From SHZI01 sp963698405 (lineage in GTDB: Bacteria > Pseudomonadota > Gammaproteobacteria > Steroidobacterales > GCA-2729495): a stretch of DNA of 64,000 bases. Location: positions 62,001-126,000 of the forward strand of contig CAVOQT010000010.1 in NCBI GenBank assembly GCA_963698405.1, given 5' to 3'. The translations under genes and the position numbers were made by a program. Of this stretch, positions 29,807-38,478 are shown in pieces (the first letter of the stretch is position 1; each line of letters opens with the position of its first letter). A model generated the notes under the pieces. The model saw nothing but the letters and a program-made list of their open reading frames with translations. It did not search any database and was not told the origin of the DNA.

Positions 29807-31369
29807 TCAGAACAGGAACTTTGCCGAGAGCTGGACTTGCGTTGCATTGCCACTGCTGCCGTCCATGTTCTCCCGCTGGCCCCACAGCAGTTCACCGCCC
29901 ACATTGACCCGCGGTACCGGAGACCAGATCAGGTTTCCGGATACCCGCCAGGTCGTATCGTAGTTGTCACCAACCTCATCGCTGATCGTGAAATCCTCAC
30001 CACTTACGTGAACGCTGCTGATAATCAGGTTTGAGCGCCAGGTGTCGCGCCACCAGTGCTGGAAGGCGGTGTAAAAGGCGAGGGCGCGAATGGCAACCAG
30101 TTTGCCGGTTATCGGATCAAAGGCTGCATCCGGTACACCGACAGAGCTGAGATCATTGATATAACTTGAATACCCCTCGCCGTAGTTCAGCTGGAGCATA
30201 AAGCTGTCGCGCGTATCCCAGCGGGTGTATGCGGTTCTGCCGCTGAGGCTCAGGCCCCAACCCGTTGCAGAGTCCTTGGCTTCCGGGTTTGGTGTGGGTC
30301 GGGCCCGGATGCTGCGGACCAATGCTGCCGCCTTGAAGTGCCATTCCTGGTCATCGAACAGCAAACCCTGCACGCCGCGCCTTGCACTGATGACCAGATC
30401 AGGTATCTGGCTGAGTCCGTCGCCACCCAACACCAGGACCTGTGGATCTTCCATCGCCACAGTCATATTCCACTGTCGACCGAGCGAGGGAAAATATCTC
30501 AGCTGGGTACGGCGGGAATTGACGCGCCCATTGATGCCCTCGAAGTCCAGTTCCTCCGGGCTGGACTCGGTATCCATGAAGGTGCTCCACGTTTTACCCG
30601 CCATCCAGTAACCAAACTGGCCGAAGGCATGCCGCAAGCGGAACGAGTCACCATCGCCGGCAAAATCGCCTTCTATGAAGGCCCTGATCTGGCCGACTTC
30701 TGAATCTTCGCGTAGCTCGAAGTTCAGGCGCGACTGACTGGCCGTCAGTGCTGCTTCGGCGTCACCGCGTACATCGGAATCGGTCGGGATCGATCCGACG
30801 ATGAAACGGTCCTGACTGCCCACAGCTTCAAAGCTCTGCACGGCATTGGCCTTGACGTAGCCACCGATCCGCAATCTTGCCTGGGTATCGGGCAACTGGA
30901 TGGCGCCCGGAAAGACTGCCGGATCGTAGCCGAGCAGGGGGTCGTCGTTGACTTGATCGACCCGGGCTTTTTCATCCGTATTGCTGGCAGCGGTGACCGG
31001 TGTGGTAGTCGCTGTGGTCTCGGGACCCTGCGTGGTTCCGGCAACCGGCTCTGGTGAGGGTTGCAACGTTGGCGTATTGGCCACGGCGGTGGATGCATGG
31101 GCAGGACCGGCCCGCAGTGCCTGCAGCGCTTCGCGCTGTGCTGCAAGCTCCTGCTGCTGTTGTTCGATGATCTTGCGCTGGGTATCCAGCAGCGCCCGCT
31201 GTTCGCGGAGTTCCACAGCCTGCTGGCGCACGATTTCTGCAATCTCGTCATTCGAGAGTGCGCCTTCGGGGATTTCACCGGCCATCAGTACAGCAGGCAG
31301 ACAGAGTGCGAGCACAACAGCCCTGAGGGTGGAGCGGAACAACATGAATACTGGGTGATCGATATGCAT
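29807..31369 (-). CDS. DcaP-like trimeric porin with coiled-coil N-terminus
   Basis: An outer-membrane porin of about 520 residues. After the signal peptide (LRAVVLALCLPAVLMA), residues about 40-90 form a Gln-rich coiled coil (ELREQRALLDTQRKIIEQ). A Pro/Thr-rich linker follows. The barrel starts at RIGGYVKANAVQSFEAVG and continues with FELREDSEVGQIRAFIEGDF, FGQFGYWMAGKTWSTFMD and VQLSAKFLF at the end. DcaP proteins transport small organic acids. The start could be 31369 or 31345; neither has a convincing ribosome-binding site, and an upstream extension to 31558 is unlikely. It is divergent from the outer-membrane protein gene at 31465. Confidence 0.85.
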   Translation of the reverse strand: MHIDHPVFMLFRSTLRAVVLALCLPAVLMAGEIPEGALSNDEIAEIVRQQAVELREQRALLDTQRKIIEQQQQELAAQREALQALRAGPAHASTAVANTPTLQPSPEPVAGTTQGPETTATTTPVTAASNTDEKARVDQVNDDPLLGYDPAVFPGAIQLPDTQARLRIGGYVKANAVQSFEAVGSQDRFIVGSIPTDSDVRGDAEAALTASQSRLNFELREDSEVGQIRAFIEGDFAGDGDSFRLRHAFGQFGYWMAGKTWSTFMDTESSPEELDFEGINGRVNSRRTQLRYFPSLGRQWNMTVAMEDPQVLVLGGDGLSQIPDLVISARRGVQGLLFDDQEWHFKAAALVRSIRARPTPNPEAKDSATGWGLSLSGRTAYTRWDTRDSFMLQLNYGEGYSSYINDLSSVGVPDAAFDPITGKLVAIRALAFYTAFQHWWRDTWRSNLIISSVHVSGEDFTISDEVGDNYDTTWRVSGNLIWSPVPRVNVGGELLWGQRENMDGSSGNATQVQLSAKFLF

Positions 31370-31464
31370 GATTGTCCGGCGAGGATAGGATGTAGCCTGG
31401 ATGGCTGCAAGTCGCGTAAGCTGAAAAATGAGGCTAGCCCCGTGCAGTCTCTGGAGATAGTCGA

Positions 31465-32259
31465 ATGAACGCAAGATTATTATTGACGCTGATATGCCTC
31501 GCGCCACTCGCTGCGGTCGCAGAGACCAGCCATGAGGACCTGGCAAAGAAGCTGGCAAATCCGGTGGCCTCGCTGATCAGCGTGCCTCTCCAGTACAACT
31601 ATGACGAGAACTATGGTCCGACGGAGGATGGTTCGGTGGAGCGGCTGAACATCCAGCCAGTCATCCCCATCTCGATCAGTGAGGACTGGAATCTCATCAC
31701 GCGGACCATCGTTCCGCTGATCGACCAGGACGATATTCCGGTGAATGGTGAAGGTGAATCCGGTCTCGGCGATATCGTGGCCAGTCAGTTTTTTTCGCCC
31801 AAGGCGCCGAGCGCAGATGGCTGGATCTGGGGTGTGGGGCCGGTGTGGTTGCTGCCCACGGCCAGCGACGAGGCACTCGGTGGCGAGAAGTTTGGTATAG
31901 GCCCTACTGGTGTGGCACTCAAGCAGGTTGGGCCCTGGACGTATGGAGTACTGGCCAACCATATCTGGTCGTTTGCAGGTGAGGATTCGCGTGAGCAGGT
32001 CAGTGCAACATTTCTGCAGCCCTTCCTGGCGTACGTTACCCCGACCAAAACCACCTTCTCGCTGAACACCGAGTCCACCTATGACTGGAAAGACGAAGAG
32101 TGGTCGGTTCCCATCAATGCAGGCGTCAGTCAGATGTTCAAAGTTGGCCCGCAGATCCTGCAAGTCCAGTTGGGTGCGCGCTACTGGGCTGACTCGCCTC
32201 CTGGCGGTGCCGACGACTGGGGGTTGAGGCTTGCTGTGACCCTGCTGTATCCGAAGTAG
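31465..32259 (+). CDS. outer-membrane channel-like protein (PF13557-like)
   Basis: A 264-residue exported protein with a signal peptide ending near AAVAE at 20. The mature part has alternating beta-strand patterns (LISVPLQYNYDENYGP, WNLITRTIVPLIDQ, TYGVLANHIWSFAG, LQVQLGARYWAD) and a C-terminal LAVTLLYPK. This resembles the family annotated as 'transporter' or meta-pathway phenol-degradation outer-membrane proteins. The substrate is unknown. It lies 27 bases upstream of metA but looks functionally unrelated; a short hairpin near 32259-32275 is too weak to call a terminator. Confidence 0.7.
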   Translation: MNARLLLTLICLAPLAAVAETSHEDLAKKLANPVASLISVPLQYNYDENYGPTEDGSVERLNIQPVIPISISEDWNLITRTIVPLIDQDDIPVNGEGESGLGDIVASQFFSPKAPSADGWIWGVGPVWLLPTASDEALGGEKFGIGPTGVALKQVGPWTYGVLANHIWSFAGEDSREQVSATFLQPFLAYVTPTKTTFSLNTESTYDWKDEEWSVPINAGVSQMFKVGPQILQVQLGARYWADSPPGGADDWGLRLAVTLLYPK

Positions 32260-32286
32260 TGCCCTGCCAGCAGGTGCTTTTAATCC

Positions 32287-33360
32287 GTGCCGATCGTTGA
32301 ACATTCACGACTCCCTGCGTTTGGTGAACTGCGTCGCCAGGGGCTTACGGTTATCACTCGGGAGGATGCGCAGCATCAGGACATCCGTGCGCTGCACATA
32401 GGCCTGCTCAACCTGATGCCGGATGCGGCGTTTCAGTTGACCGAGCAGCAGTTCATGCGCCTCGTCGGGGGCTCCAACCAGATTGCACAGTTCTATGTGC
32501 ATTGCTTCACCGTCGACGGCTTGCCGCGCAGTGCTGCCACCCGGGCCTATATTGCGGAACACTACGAGGATAGTGCCTCGATCTATGCGCAGGGGCTTGA
32601 TGCGCTGATCATTACCGGGGCCAACGTTGTGAAGCCACGTATCGAGCAGGAAGCGTTCTACCAGCCCCTGACGGAGGTGATTGGCTGGGCCAGTGAGAAC
32701 GTCAGCTCGGTGCTTTGTTCCTGCCTCTCGACTCATGCGCTGATGAAGTATCTGCATCAGGTTGACCGTACGCCTTTGCCGCGCAAGCAGTGGGGCGTGT
32801 ACAGCCACCGCGTGGTTGCCTCACAGCACCCGCTGTTGCGCGGTCTCAACACGCGCTTCGATGTACCGCACTCCCGGTACAACGCGATCACCCGCGAGCA
32901 ATTTGAGCGGGCAGGTCTCAGTATCCTGATCGAAAGTGCCGAGGCGGGTGTCCATGTGGCGGTGAGCGCGGATCAGTTTCGTCACATCTATTTCCAGGGG
33001 CATCCGGAGTACGATGCCAACAGCCTGCTCAAGGAGTACAAGCGCGAGGTGCTGCGCTACTTCGCCGGTGAGCGCGACCTGCCCGCCTTCCCGGAGCACT
33101 ATATTTCTGATGAGGCAGCTGTCCTGATCGACGACTACCTGACAGCTGCCGAACAGGCCCGTCGCGAAGGAGTCCCGTTGCCGGAATTCCCCGAAGCCGG
33201 GCTTGCGCCATTCCTGGATAACACCTGGGGTGACACGGCGCGGACGATTTTTGACAACTGGCTGGGCCTGGTTTATCAGCTGACAAATCTTGACCGCCGC
33301 CTGCCGTTCAAGGTGGGCATCGATCCGCACAAACCGCTGGATGGCCTGTTGCGGGTCTGA
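32287..33360 (+). CDS. metA: homoserine O-acyltransferase (MetA/MetX-succinyl type)
   Basis: A 357-residue cytoplasmic enzyme activating homoserine as its O-acyl ester, the first committed step of methionine synthesis. It has the class I glutamine-amidotransferase-like fold of MetA: LHIGLLNLMPDAAFQLTE, DALIITGANVVKP, the catalytic Cys146 in LCSCLSTHALMKY, and QGHPEYDANSLLKEY with the conserved His. The GTG at 32287 is used because it lies directly before the conserved N-terminus. Succinyl versus acetyl preference cannot be told from sequence by eye. The sulfhydrylase gene starts 37 bases downstream, giving a two-step direct-sulfhydrylation pathway to homocysteine. Confidence 0.92.
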   Translation: MPIVEHSRLPAFGELRRQGLTVITREDAQHQDIRALHIGLLNLMPDAAFQLTEQQFMRLVGGSNQIAQFYVHCFTVDGLPRSAATRAYIAEHYEDSASIYAQGLDALIITGANVVKPRIEQEAFYQPLTEVIGWASENVSSVLCSCLSTHALMKYLHQVDRTPLPRKQWGVYSHRVVASQHPLLRGLNTRFDVPHSRYNAITREQFERAGLSILIESAEAGVHVAVSADQFRHIYFQGHPEYDANSLLKEYKREVLRYFAGERDLPAFPEHYISDEAAVLIDDYLTAAEQARREGVPLPEFPEAGLAPFLDNTWGDTARTIFDNWLGLVYQLTNLDRRLPFKVGIDPHKPLDGLLRV

Positions 33361-33397
33361 AACACACATTCATTTTCCATATGGAGCGCAGACACCG

Positions 33398-34675
33398 ATG
33401 AAGGACGCAACGCTGGCGATACACGCGGGCTACGAGACCGACCCGACCACAAAATCCGTGGCCGTGCCGATTTACCAGACCGTAGCCTACGAATTCGACA
33501 ACGCGCAGCACGGTGCGGATCTCTTCAACCTCGCGGTCGAAGGCAATATCTATACCCGCATCATGAACCCGACCAACGATGTGCTGGAAAAGCGTGTCGC
33601 AGCGCTTGAAGGCGGTATCGCCGGGCTTGCGGTCAGCTCCGGCATGGCGGCCGTTACCTACTCGATCCTCACGATTGCGCACGCGGGCCGGAATATCGTC
33701 TCGGTGCCCATGCTCTACGGTGGCACCTACACGCTGTTTGCGCATACGCTGCCGAGTCTGGGCATTGAGGTCCGCTTCGCCAAAGACGACAGCGCAGCGG
33801 CGCTGGAAGCCTTGATGGACGACAACACATCTGCCGTGTTCTGCGAAAGCATCGGTAACCCGGCCGGCAATATTCCGGACCTGGAGGCGATCACGACGAT
33901 GGCCCACCGGTATGGGGTACCGGTGATCGTCGATAACACCGTCGCCACTCCTGTGCTCATGAAGCCCATCGAATTTGGTGCAGATATCGTGGTGCACGCG
34001 TTGACCAAGTACATCGGCGGCCACGGTACGTCGATAGGCGGGATGATCGTCGATTCAGGCAAGTTTCCCTGGGTAAGGCACAAGCAGCGTTTCCCGATGC
34101 TGAGCACGCCGGAGCCGTCCTATCACGGCGTGGTCTACACCGATGCCTTTGGTCCGGCAGCCTACATCGGCCGCGCCCGCACGGTGCCGCTGCGAAACAC
34201 CGGTGCGGCGCTTAGTCCCTTCAACGCCTTTCTCTTCCTGCAGGGTATCGAAACCCTGCAGCTCCGAATGGAGCGCCATGTCTCCAACGCGATGGCGGTG
34301 GCGCAGCACCTGGAAAAGCATCCGGCAGTCGCGTGGGTGAGTTACCCGGGGCTCAAGTCCTCGCCGTACTATCGCCTTGCACAGAAATATACGCAGGGAA
34401 ACCCTTCAGCCCTGATGACGTTCGGGATCAAGGGCGGATTCGATGCGGGCGTGAAGTTCTATGACGCGCTGCGGATCTTCAAGCGGCTGGTGAATATCGG
34501 TGACGCCAAGTCTCTCGCGGCGCATCCGGCGTCGACGACGCACCGCCAGCTCACCGAGACTGAATTGAAGAGTGCGGGTGTGACGCCCGACATGATCCGT
34601 CTCTGTGTAGGCATCGAAGCGATTGAAGACATCCTTGCGGATATCGATCAGGCGCTGGCGGCAGCGCTGGCCTGA
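33398..34675 (+). CDS. metY: O-acylhomoserine sulfhydrylase
   Basis: A 425-residue PLP enzyme of the Cys/Met metabolism family. It converts O-acylhomoserine and sulfide to homocysteine. Landmarks are AVPIYQTVAYEFDNAQHGAD, YTRIMNPTNDVLEKRVAALE, the SSGMAA substrate loop, DNTVATPVLMKPIEFGAD and the PLP lysine in HALTKYIGGHG (Lys204). LAHPASTTHRQLTETEL and IRLCVGIEAIEDILADI close the fold. A longer frame reaches back to 33290 inside metA; ATG 33398 is preferred because the family starts there. It forms an operon with metA and converges with an Lrp-type gene. Confidence 0.92.
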   Translation: MKDATLAIHAGYETDPTTKSVAVPIYQTVAYEFDNAQHGADLFNLAVEGNIYTRIMNPTNDVLEKRVAALEGGIAGLAVSSGMAAVTYSILTIAHAGRNIVSVPMLYGGTYTLFAHTLPSLGIEVRFAKDDSAAALEALMDDNTSAVFCESIGNPAGNIPDLEAITTMAHRYGVPVIVDNTVATPVLMKPIEFGADIVVHALTKYIGGHGTSIGGMIVDSGKFPWVRHKQRFPMLSTPEPSYHGVVYTDAFGPAAYIGRARTVPLRNTGAALSPFNAFLFLQGIETLQLRMERHVSNAMAVAQHLEKHPAVAWVSYPGLKSSPYYRLAQKYTQGNPSALMTFGIKGGFDAGVKFYDALRIFKRLVNIGDAKSLAAHPASTTHRQLTETELKSAGVTPDMIRLCVGIEAIEDILADIDQALAAALA

Positions 34676-34689
34676 GGCCGTGGCCTGGG

Positions 34690-35172
34690 TCACTCCAGAT
34701 AGCTGAGCGGCAGCGCCGTGGTATCGACGACCCAGCGCATCACGAAGCTGGAGTGCACGCCTGATACGCCCGGGATGCGGGTGATCTTGTCGAGCAGGAA
34801 TTGCTGGTAGGTATCCATGTCCGGTACCACCACGATCAGCAGGTAGTCGGCATCCTGGCCGGTGACCAGGAAACAGGACTGCACCTCCGGGAACCGCTTT
34901 ACCGTGCTCTCGAACTTTTCAAAGCGCTCCGGTGTATGACGGTCCATCGAAATCTGGATCAGTGCGGTGAGTGACAAGCCGAGTTTTTTCCGGTCCAGCA
35001 GGGTTACCCGCTTGCCGATCACGCCGAGCTCTTCCAGCGCCTTGACCCGGCGCAGGCAGGGCGACGGCGAAAGGCCGACGCGTTCTGCCAGCGCCTGATT
35101 GCTGAGGCCGCCGTCCTGCTGCAGCTCGCTGAGGATGCGGCGGTCGATGCGATCTGGTTTGAAAACAGTCAT
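34690..35172 (-). CDS. Lrp/AsnC-family regulator
   Basis: A 160-residue leucine-responsive-type regulator. The N-terminal winged helix has DRRILSELQQDGGLSNQALAERVGLSPSPCLRRVK. The C-terminal RAM/AsnC effector domain includes VQSCFLVTGQDADYLLIV. It sits between metA-metY (convergent) and leuA (divergent), so control of methionine and leucine genes is plausible. The upstream region 35173-35315 is AT-rich with nested inverted repeats, consistent with autoregulation. Ligand identity is unknown; similarity in length and style is to Lrp itself. Confidence 0.92.
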   Translation of the reverse strand: MTVFKPDRIDRRILSELQQDGGLSNQALAERVGLSPSPCLRRVKALEELGVIGKRVTLLDRKKLGLSLTALIQISMDRHTPERFEKFESTVKRFPEVQSCFLVTGQDADYLLIVVVPDMDTYQQFLLDKITRIPGVSGVHSSFVMRWVVDTTALPLSYLE

Positions 35173-35217
35173 GGCATATCCTGCCTTTAAAAATATATAT
35201 TGCGCAATAGTATGCCA
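35172..35217. promoter_or_regulatory. nested palindromes between lrp-like gene and leuA
   Basis: A perfect 12-bp palindrome TATTGCGCAATA (35198-35209) lies in an AT-rich stretch. A wider inverted repeat, TGGCATA (35172-35178) and TATGCCA (35211-35217), encloses much of it. The arrangement, directly upstream of the Lrp-type gene and divergent from leuA, fits an Lrp-family operator. The left arm overlaps the start codon of the regulator. Confidence 0.45.
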
Positions 35218-35315
35218 ATATTATGCGGAATTCTGGCTGAATTAGCCAGCCAATTGCCGCTTGCTATAACTAGACTATGCCCAGTCAGTATCCAGGCCTT
35301 TGCCGGAGAGCGAGC

Positions 35316-36971
35316 ATGAGTTACGACCACCACAAGTACGCGCCTTTCAAACCTGTGTCATTGCAGCAGCGCCAGTGGCCGGATCAGGTCATCGATCGTG
35401 CACCCGACTGGTGTGCAGTCGATCTGCGCGATGGCAATCAGGCGCTGGTCAATCCCATGACCGTGGAGCAGAAGACACAGCTGTTCAGTTTGCTGGTCGA
35501 TATCGGCTGCAAGGAAATCGAGGTGGGGTTTCCCGCAGCTTCACAGCCCGATTTCGATTTTGTGCGCAAGATCATCGAGTCCGGCCTGGTGCCTGACGGC
35601 GTCACCATTCAGGTGCTCACCCAGGCGCGGGAGGATCTGATCGCGCGCAGTATCGAGTCGCTCAGGGGCGCGAAGAAGGCCAGCATCCATCTCTACAACT
35701 CCACTTCCACGGTACAGCGCGAGCGGGTGTTCGGCATGGACCGCGATGCGATCAAGGGTATCGCCGTGCAGGGTGCCAGATGGATCAAGGCCATGGCCGC
35801 GCAGCAGCCTGGAACCGAATGGGAGTTTCAGTACTCTCCCGAGAGCTTCACCGGCACCGAGCTTGAATACTGCGCCGAAGTCGTCAATGCCGTGATCGCT
35901 GTATGGCAACCGGAGGCAGGCCAGAAGGTGGTGATCAATCTTCCCGCCACGGTGGAAACGAGCACGCCGAATGTCTATGCCGACATGATCGAATGGATGT
36001 GTGCGCATATCGACCAGCGTGACCGGTTGCGAGTGAGCGTGCACACGCACAACGATCGTGGCTGTGGTGTGGCTGCAGCTGAACTTGGCGTTATGGCAGG
36101 TGCCGATCGCGTCGAGGGTACGCTGCTCGGCAACGGCGAACGCACCGGCAACATGTGCCTGGTGACGATGGCCATGAATCTCTATTCGCAGGGCGTGGAC
36201 TCCAGGCTGGATTTCTCGGACATGCGCCGCATCGTGGCTACGGTCGAGCATTGCACGGGGATCAGCACGCATCCGCGGCATGCCTATGCGGGTGAGCTGG
36301 TCTACACCGCATTCAGCGGCAGCCACCAGGACGCGATCCGCAAGTCACTCGCCCGGCAGCGTGAGGATGAGCCTTGGCAGGTTGCATACCTGCCGATCGA
36401 CCCCTGTGATGTGGGTCGCAGCTACGAGGAAGTCGTGCGCATCAACAGTCAGTCCGGCAAGGGCGGTGTGCTGTATGTGCTCGAGCGGGAGTTCGGCATC
36501 ACCTTGCCGCGCTGGCTGCAGATCGAATTGTCGCGCGTTGTGCAGCGGCATGCGGAGCAGAGCGGTGGTGAAGTCGGGGGTGCCGTCATCCGGCAGTTGT
36601 TCGATGACTCATATGTTGCGGTGCCCGGGGGCTGGCGACTGGGCAACTTCGACATTCACCGTGATGGCAGCCGCGTCTGTGTAGAGGCCAGCATTGACGG
36701 CAAGAATATTGCTGGTGAGGGCAATGGTGCCGTGGAGGCGCTGATGGATGCGCTCACGCGTACGCATGGCGTCAGCGGGTCTATCGAAGCCTTCGACGAA
36801 TACGCTCTCGGCAGCGGCACTGCGGCAAGCGCGATGGCCTGCATCAAGCTGCGGGTCGGTACGGAGCTCAGCGTGGGCGTGGCCCTCGCTGAAGACACGA
36901 CCACTGCGACCTTGCAGGCGGTGCTGAGCGCGTTTGGCCGGCAGAAGGCGGGAGTCAGGATCGCTGCCTGA
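35316..36971 (+). CDS. leuA: 2-isopropylmalate synthase
   Basis: A 551-residue enzyme condensing acetyl-CoA with 2-oxoisovalerate, first step of leucine biosynthesis. The TIM-barrel starts PDWCAVDLRDGNQALVNP (metal and catalytic Asp), then GCKEIEVGFPAASQPDFDF. SVHTHNDRGCGVAAAELGVMAGADRVEGTLLGNGERTGN carries the metal His pair. The C-terminal regulatory domain (about 400-545) is present and should confer leucine feedback. Length and the RDGNQAL motif place it in the long LeuA type 2 group. The start at 35316 follows GGAGAG; an upstream ATG at 35277 is less likely. Confidence 0.93.
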   Translation: MSYDHHKYAPFKPVSLQQRQWPDQVIDRAPDWCAVDLRDGNQALVNPMTVEQKTQLFSLLVDIGCKEIEVGFPAASQPDFDFVRKIIESGLVPDGVTIQVLTQAREDLIARSIESLRGAKKASIHLYNSTSTVQRERVFGMDRDAIKGIAVQGARWIKAMAAQQPGTEWEFQYSPESFTGTELEYCAEVVNAVIAVWQPEAGQKVVINLPATVETSTPNVYADMIEWMCAHIDQRDRLRVSVHTHNDRGCGVAAAELGVMAGADRVEGTLLGNGERTGNMCLVTMAMNLYSQGVDSRLDFSDMRRIVATVEHCTGISTHPRHAYAGELVYTAFSGSHQDAIRKSLARQREDEPWQVAYLPIDPCDVGRSYEEVVRINSQSGKGGVLYVLEREFGITLPRWLQIELSRVVQRHAEQSGGEVGGAVIRQLFDDSYVAVPGGWRLGNFDIHRDGSRVCVEASIDGKNIAGEGNGAVEALMDALTRTHGVSGSIEAFDEYALGSGTAASAMACIKLRVGTELSVGVALAEDTTTATLQAVLSAFGRQKAGVRIAA

Positions 36972-37028
36972 GGGTTGGCGATTCCGGTGGCCTGTCCTAA
37001 GCTTGGCCGTCCGCAGAGCGAGGTGCGT

Positions 37029-38165
37029 ATGGCCACTACAGCGAAGAAGGTTCTGCTTCACGTCGCCACACGCAAGGGCGCGTGGTTGTTCCATGGGGAT
37101 GTGGCGCGCAGGAAGTGGCGCGTCGACGGCCCGCATTTTCTGGGCCACATCATCCATCACCTGATGCCCGATCCCCGCGACGGCAAGATCATGCTGGCAG
37201 CGGCGAGTACCGGTCATCTCGGGCCCACGCTGTTTCGCTCCGTCGACCGGGGGCGTACCTGGAAGGAAGCGAAGCGGCCGCCGGCCTTTGCCAAGGTGCC
37301 CGAGGGTGAGCAGGGGCGGGTGGTCAATCACACCTTCTGGCTGACACCGGGGCACGCGCAGCAGCCCGGCGTCTGGTATGCGGGAACGTCGCCACATGGC
37401 CTGTTCCGCTCCGATGATGGCGGCGATTCGTGGCAGCCGCTCCCGGGCCTCAACGATGATCCGCAATACCGCGAATGGATGGGTGGGCCGCAGGACGGCA
37501 CACCGGATGGTCCCAAGCTGCATTCGATCATCGTCGATCCGCGCGACGCCATGCACCTGTATGTGGGCATGTCCAGCGGCGGCGTTCATGAATCGAAGGA
37601 CGGTGGTCAGAGCTGGACGCCGCTGATCGATGGCCTTGAGGTGGTCGAGATGTTCGACGCTTCCAAAGTCTGGTTCCACGACCCGCATTGCCTGCGGCTT
37701 TGCCCCTCCAATCCGGACCGGCTCTACCAGCAGAATCACTGCGGCATCTATCGCCTGGACCGTCCGTCGAGCCACTGGACGCGTATCGGCAGGAAGATGC
37801 CGAAGTCAGTCGGCGACGTTGGCTTCCCGATGGTGGTGCACCCGCGTGACGCTGATACGGCATGGGTATTCCCGATGGATGGTTCATCCGTGTGGCCGCG
37901 CGTGTCGGTGGCCGGCAAACCCGCTGCCTGGGTGACGCGCAACGGCGGCAAGACCTGGCAACGGCAGGATACCGGGCTGCCGAAGGCACAGGCCTGGTGG
38001 ACGGTGAAGCGTCAGGCGATGACGAATGACACCCGCGATCCGGTGGGCCTCTACCTGGGCACGACCAGCGGTGAACTGTGGATGAGCAGCAACGAAGGCA
38101 GTCGATGGAATTGCATCGCGCGCCATCTGCCGGAGATCTACGCGGTGGAGGCCGCGCTGGTCTAG
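37029..38165 (+). CDS. Asp-box (sortilin/BNR-type) beta-propeller protein
   Basis: A 378-residue protein with repeated Asp-box motifs: SVDRGRTW, SDDGGDSW, SKDGGQSW, TRNGGKTW and a weaker SSNEGSRW, spaced as blades of a beta-propeller. No signal peptide is evident, so a cytoplasmic location is likely. The glycosidase catalytic residues of true sialidases are not apparent. The next gene, four bases downstream, encodes a MoaD/ThiS-like protein; this pairing recurs in bacterial genomes as far as I know, but its function is not established. The start at ATG 37029 is chosen because the conserved sequence begins there. Confidence 0.8.
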   Translation: MATTAKKVLLHVATRKGAWLFHGDVARRKWRVDGPHFLGHIIHHLMPDPRDGKIMLAAASTGHLGPTLFRSVDRGRTWKEAKRPPAFAKVPEGEQGRVVNHTFWLTPGHAQQPGVWYAGTSPHGLFRSDDGGDSWQPLPGLNDDPQYREWMGGPQDGTPDGPKLHSIIVDPRDAMHLYVGMSSGGVHESKDGGQSWTPLIDGLEVVEMFDASKVWFHDPHCLRLCPSNPDRLYQQNHCGIYRLDRPSSHWTRIGRKMPKSVGDVGFPMVVHPRDADTAWVFPMDGSSVWPRVSVAGKPAAWVTRNGGKTWQRQDTGLPKAQAWWTVKRQAMTNDTRDPVGLYLGTTSGELWMSSNEGSRWNCIARHLPEIYAVEAALV

Positions 38166-38169
38166 TGCC

Positions 38170-38478
38170 ATGAGGGTACTGATACCCAGTCCGTTGCTGT
38201 CGTACACCAAGGTCAGGGAAGTTGCGGCTTCGGGTACGACGATGGCTGAGCTGCTGGAGGATCTCGATCGGCAGTTCCCCGGCATTCGCCACCGGATGAT
38301 CGACGAACAGGATCATGTGCGGCCGCACATGCGCATCTTCGTGAATGGCGAGCAGGGTTTCGACTTGCGGCAGCCCATTGCTGCCGGCGACGTGGTGCAA
38401 GTTATCCAGGCGCTGAGCGGCGGTAGATGCAGGAAATCGAAGTCACCGAAGTGGCGGTTCGCAAGCGTGGTGATCTAA
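38170..38478 (+). CDS. MoaD/ThiS-like ubiquitin-fold protein, probably frameshifted at its C-terminus
   Basis: A beta-grasp protein that would carry sulfur on a C-terminal Gly-Gly in sulfur-transfer or cofactor pathways. MAELLEDLDRQFPGI and the closing VVQVIQALSGG are typical. Family members end exactly at that GG. Here the frame continues for 17 more residues (RCRKSKSPKWRFASVVI). In the next frame TAG lies directly after the glycine codons (about 38425), so a single missing base near 38420-38425 would restore a normal end. As written the diglycine is internal and could not be adenylated without processing. Start ATG 38170, four bases after the propeller gene. Confidence 0.78.
   Translation: MRVLIPSPLLSYTKVREVAASGTTMAELLEDLDRQFPGIRHRMIDEQDHVRPHMRIFVNGEQGFDLRQPIAAGDVVQVIQALSGGRCRKSKSPKWRFASVVI

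Noticed and set aside
32259..32281. Possible terminator between the outer-membrane protein and metA
   Set aside because: Stem of five pairs with a two-base loop; too weak.
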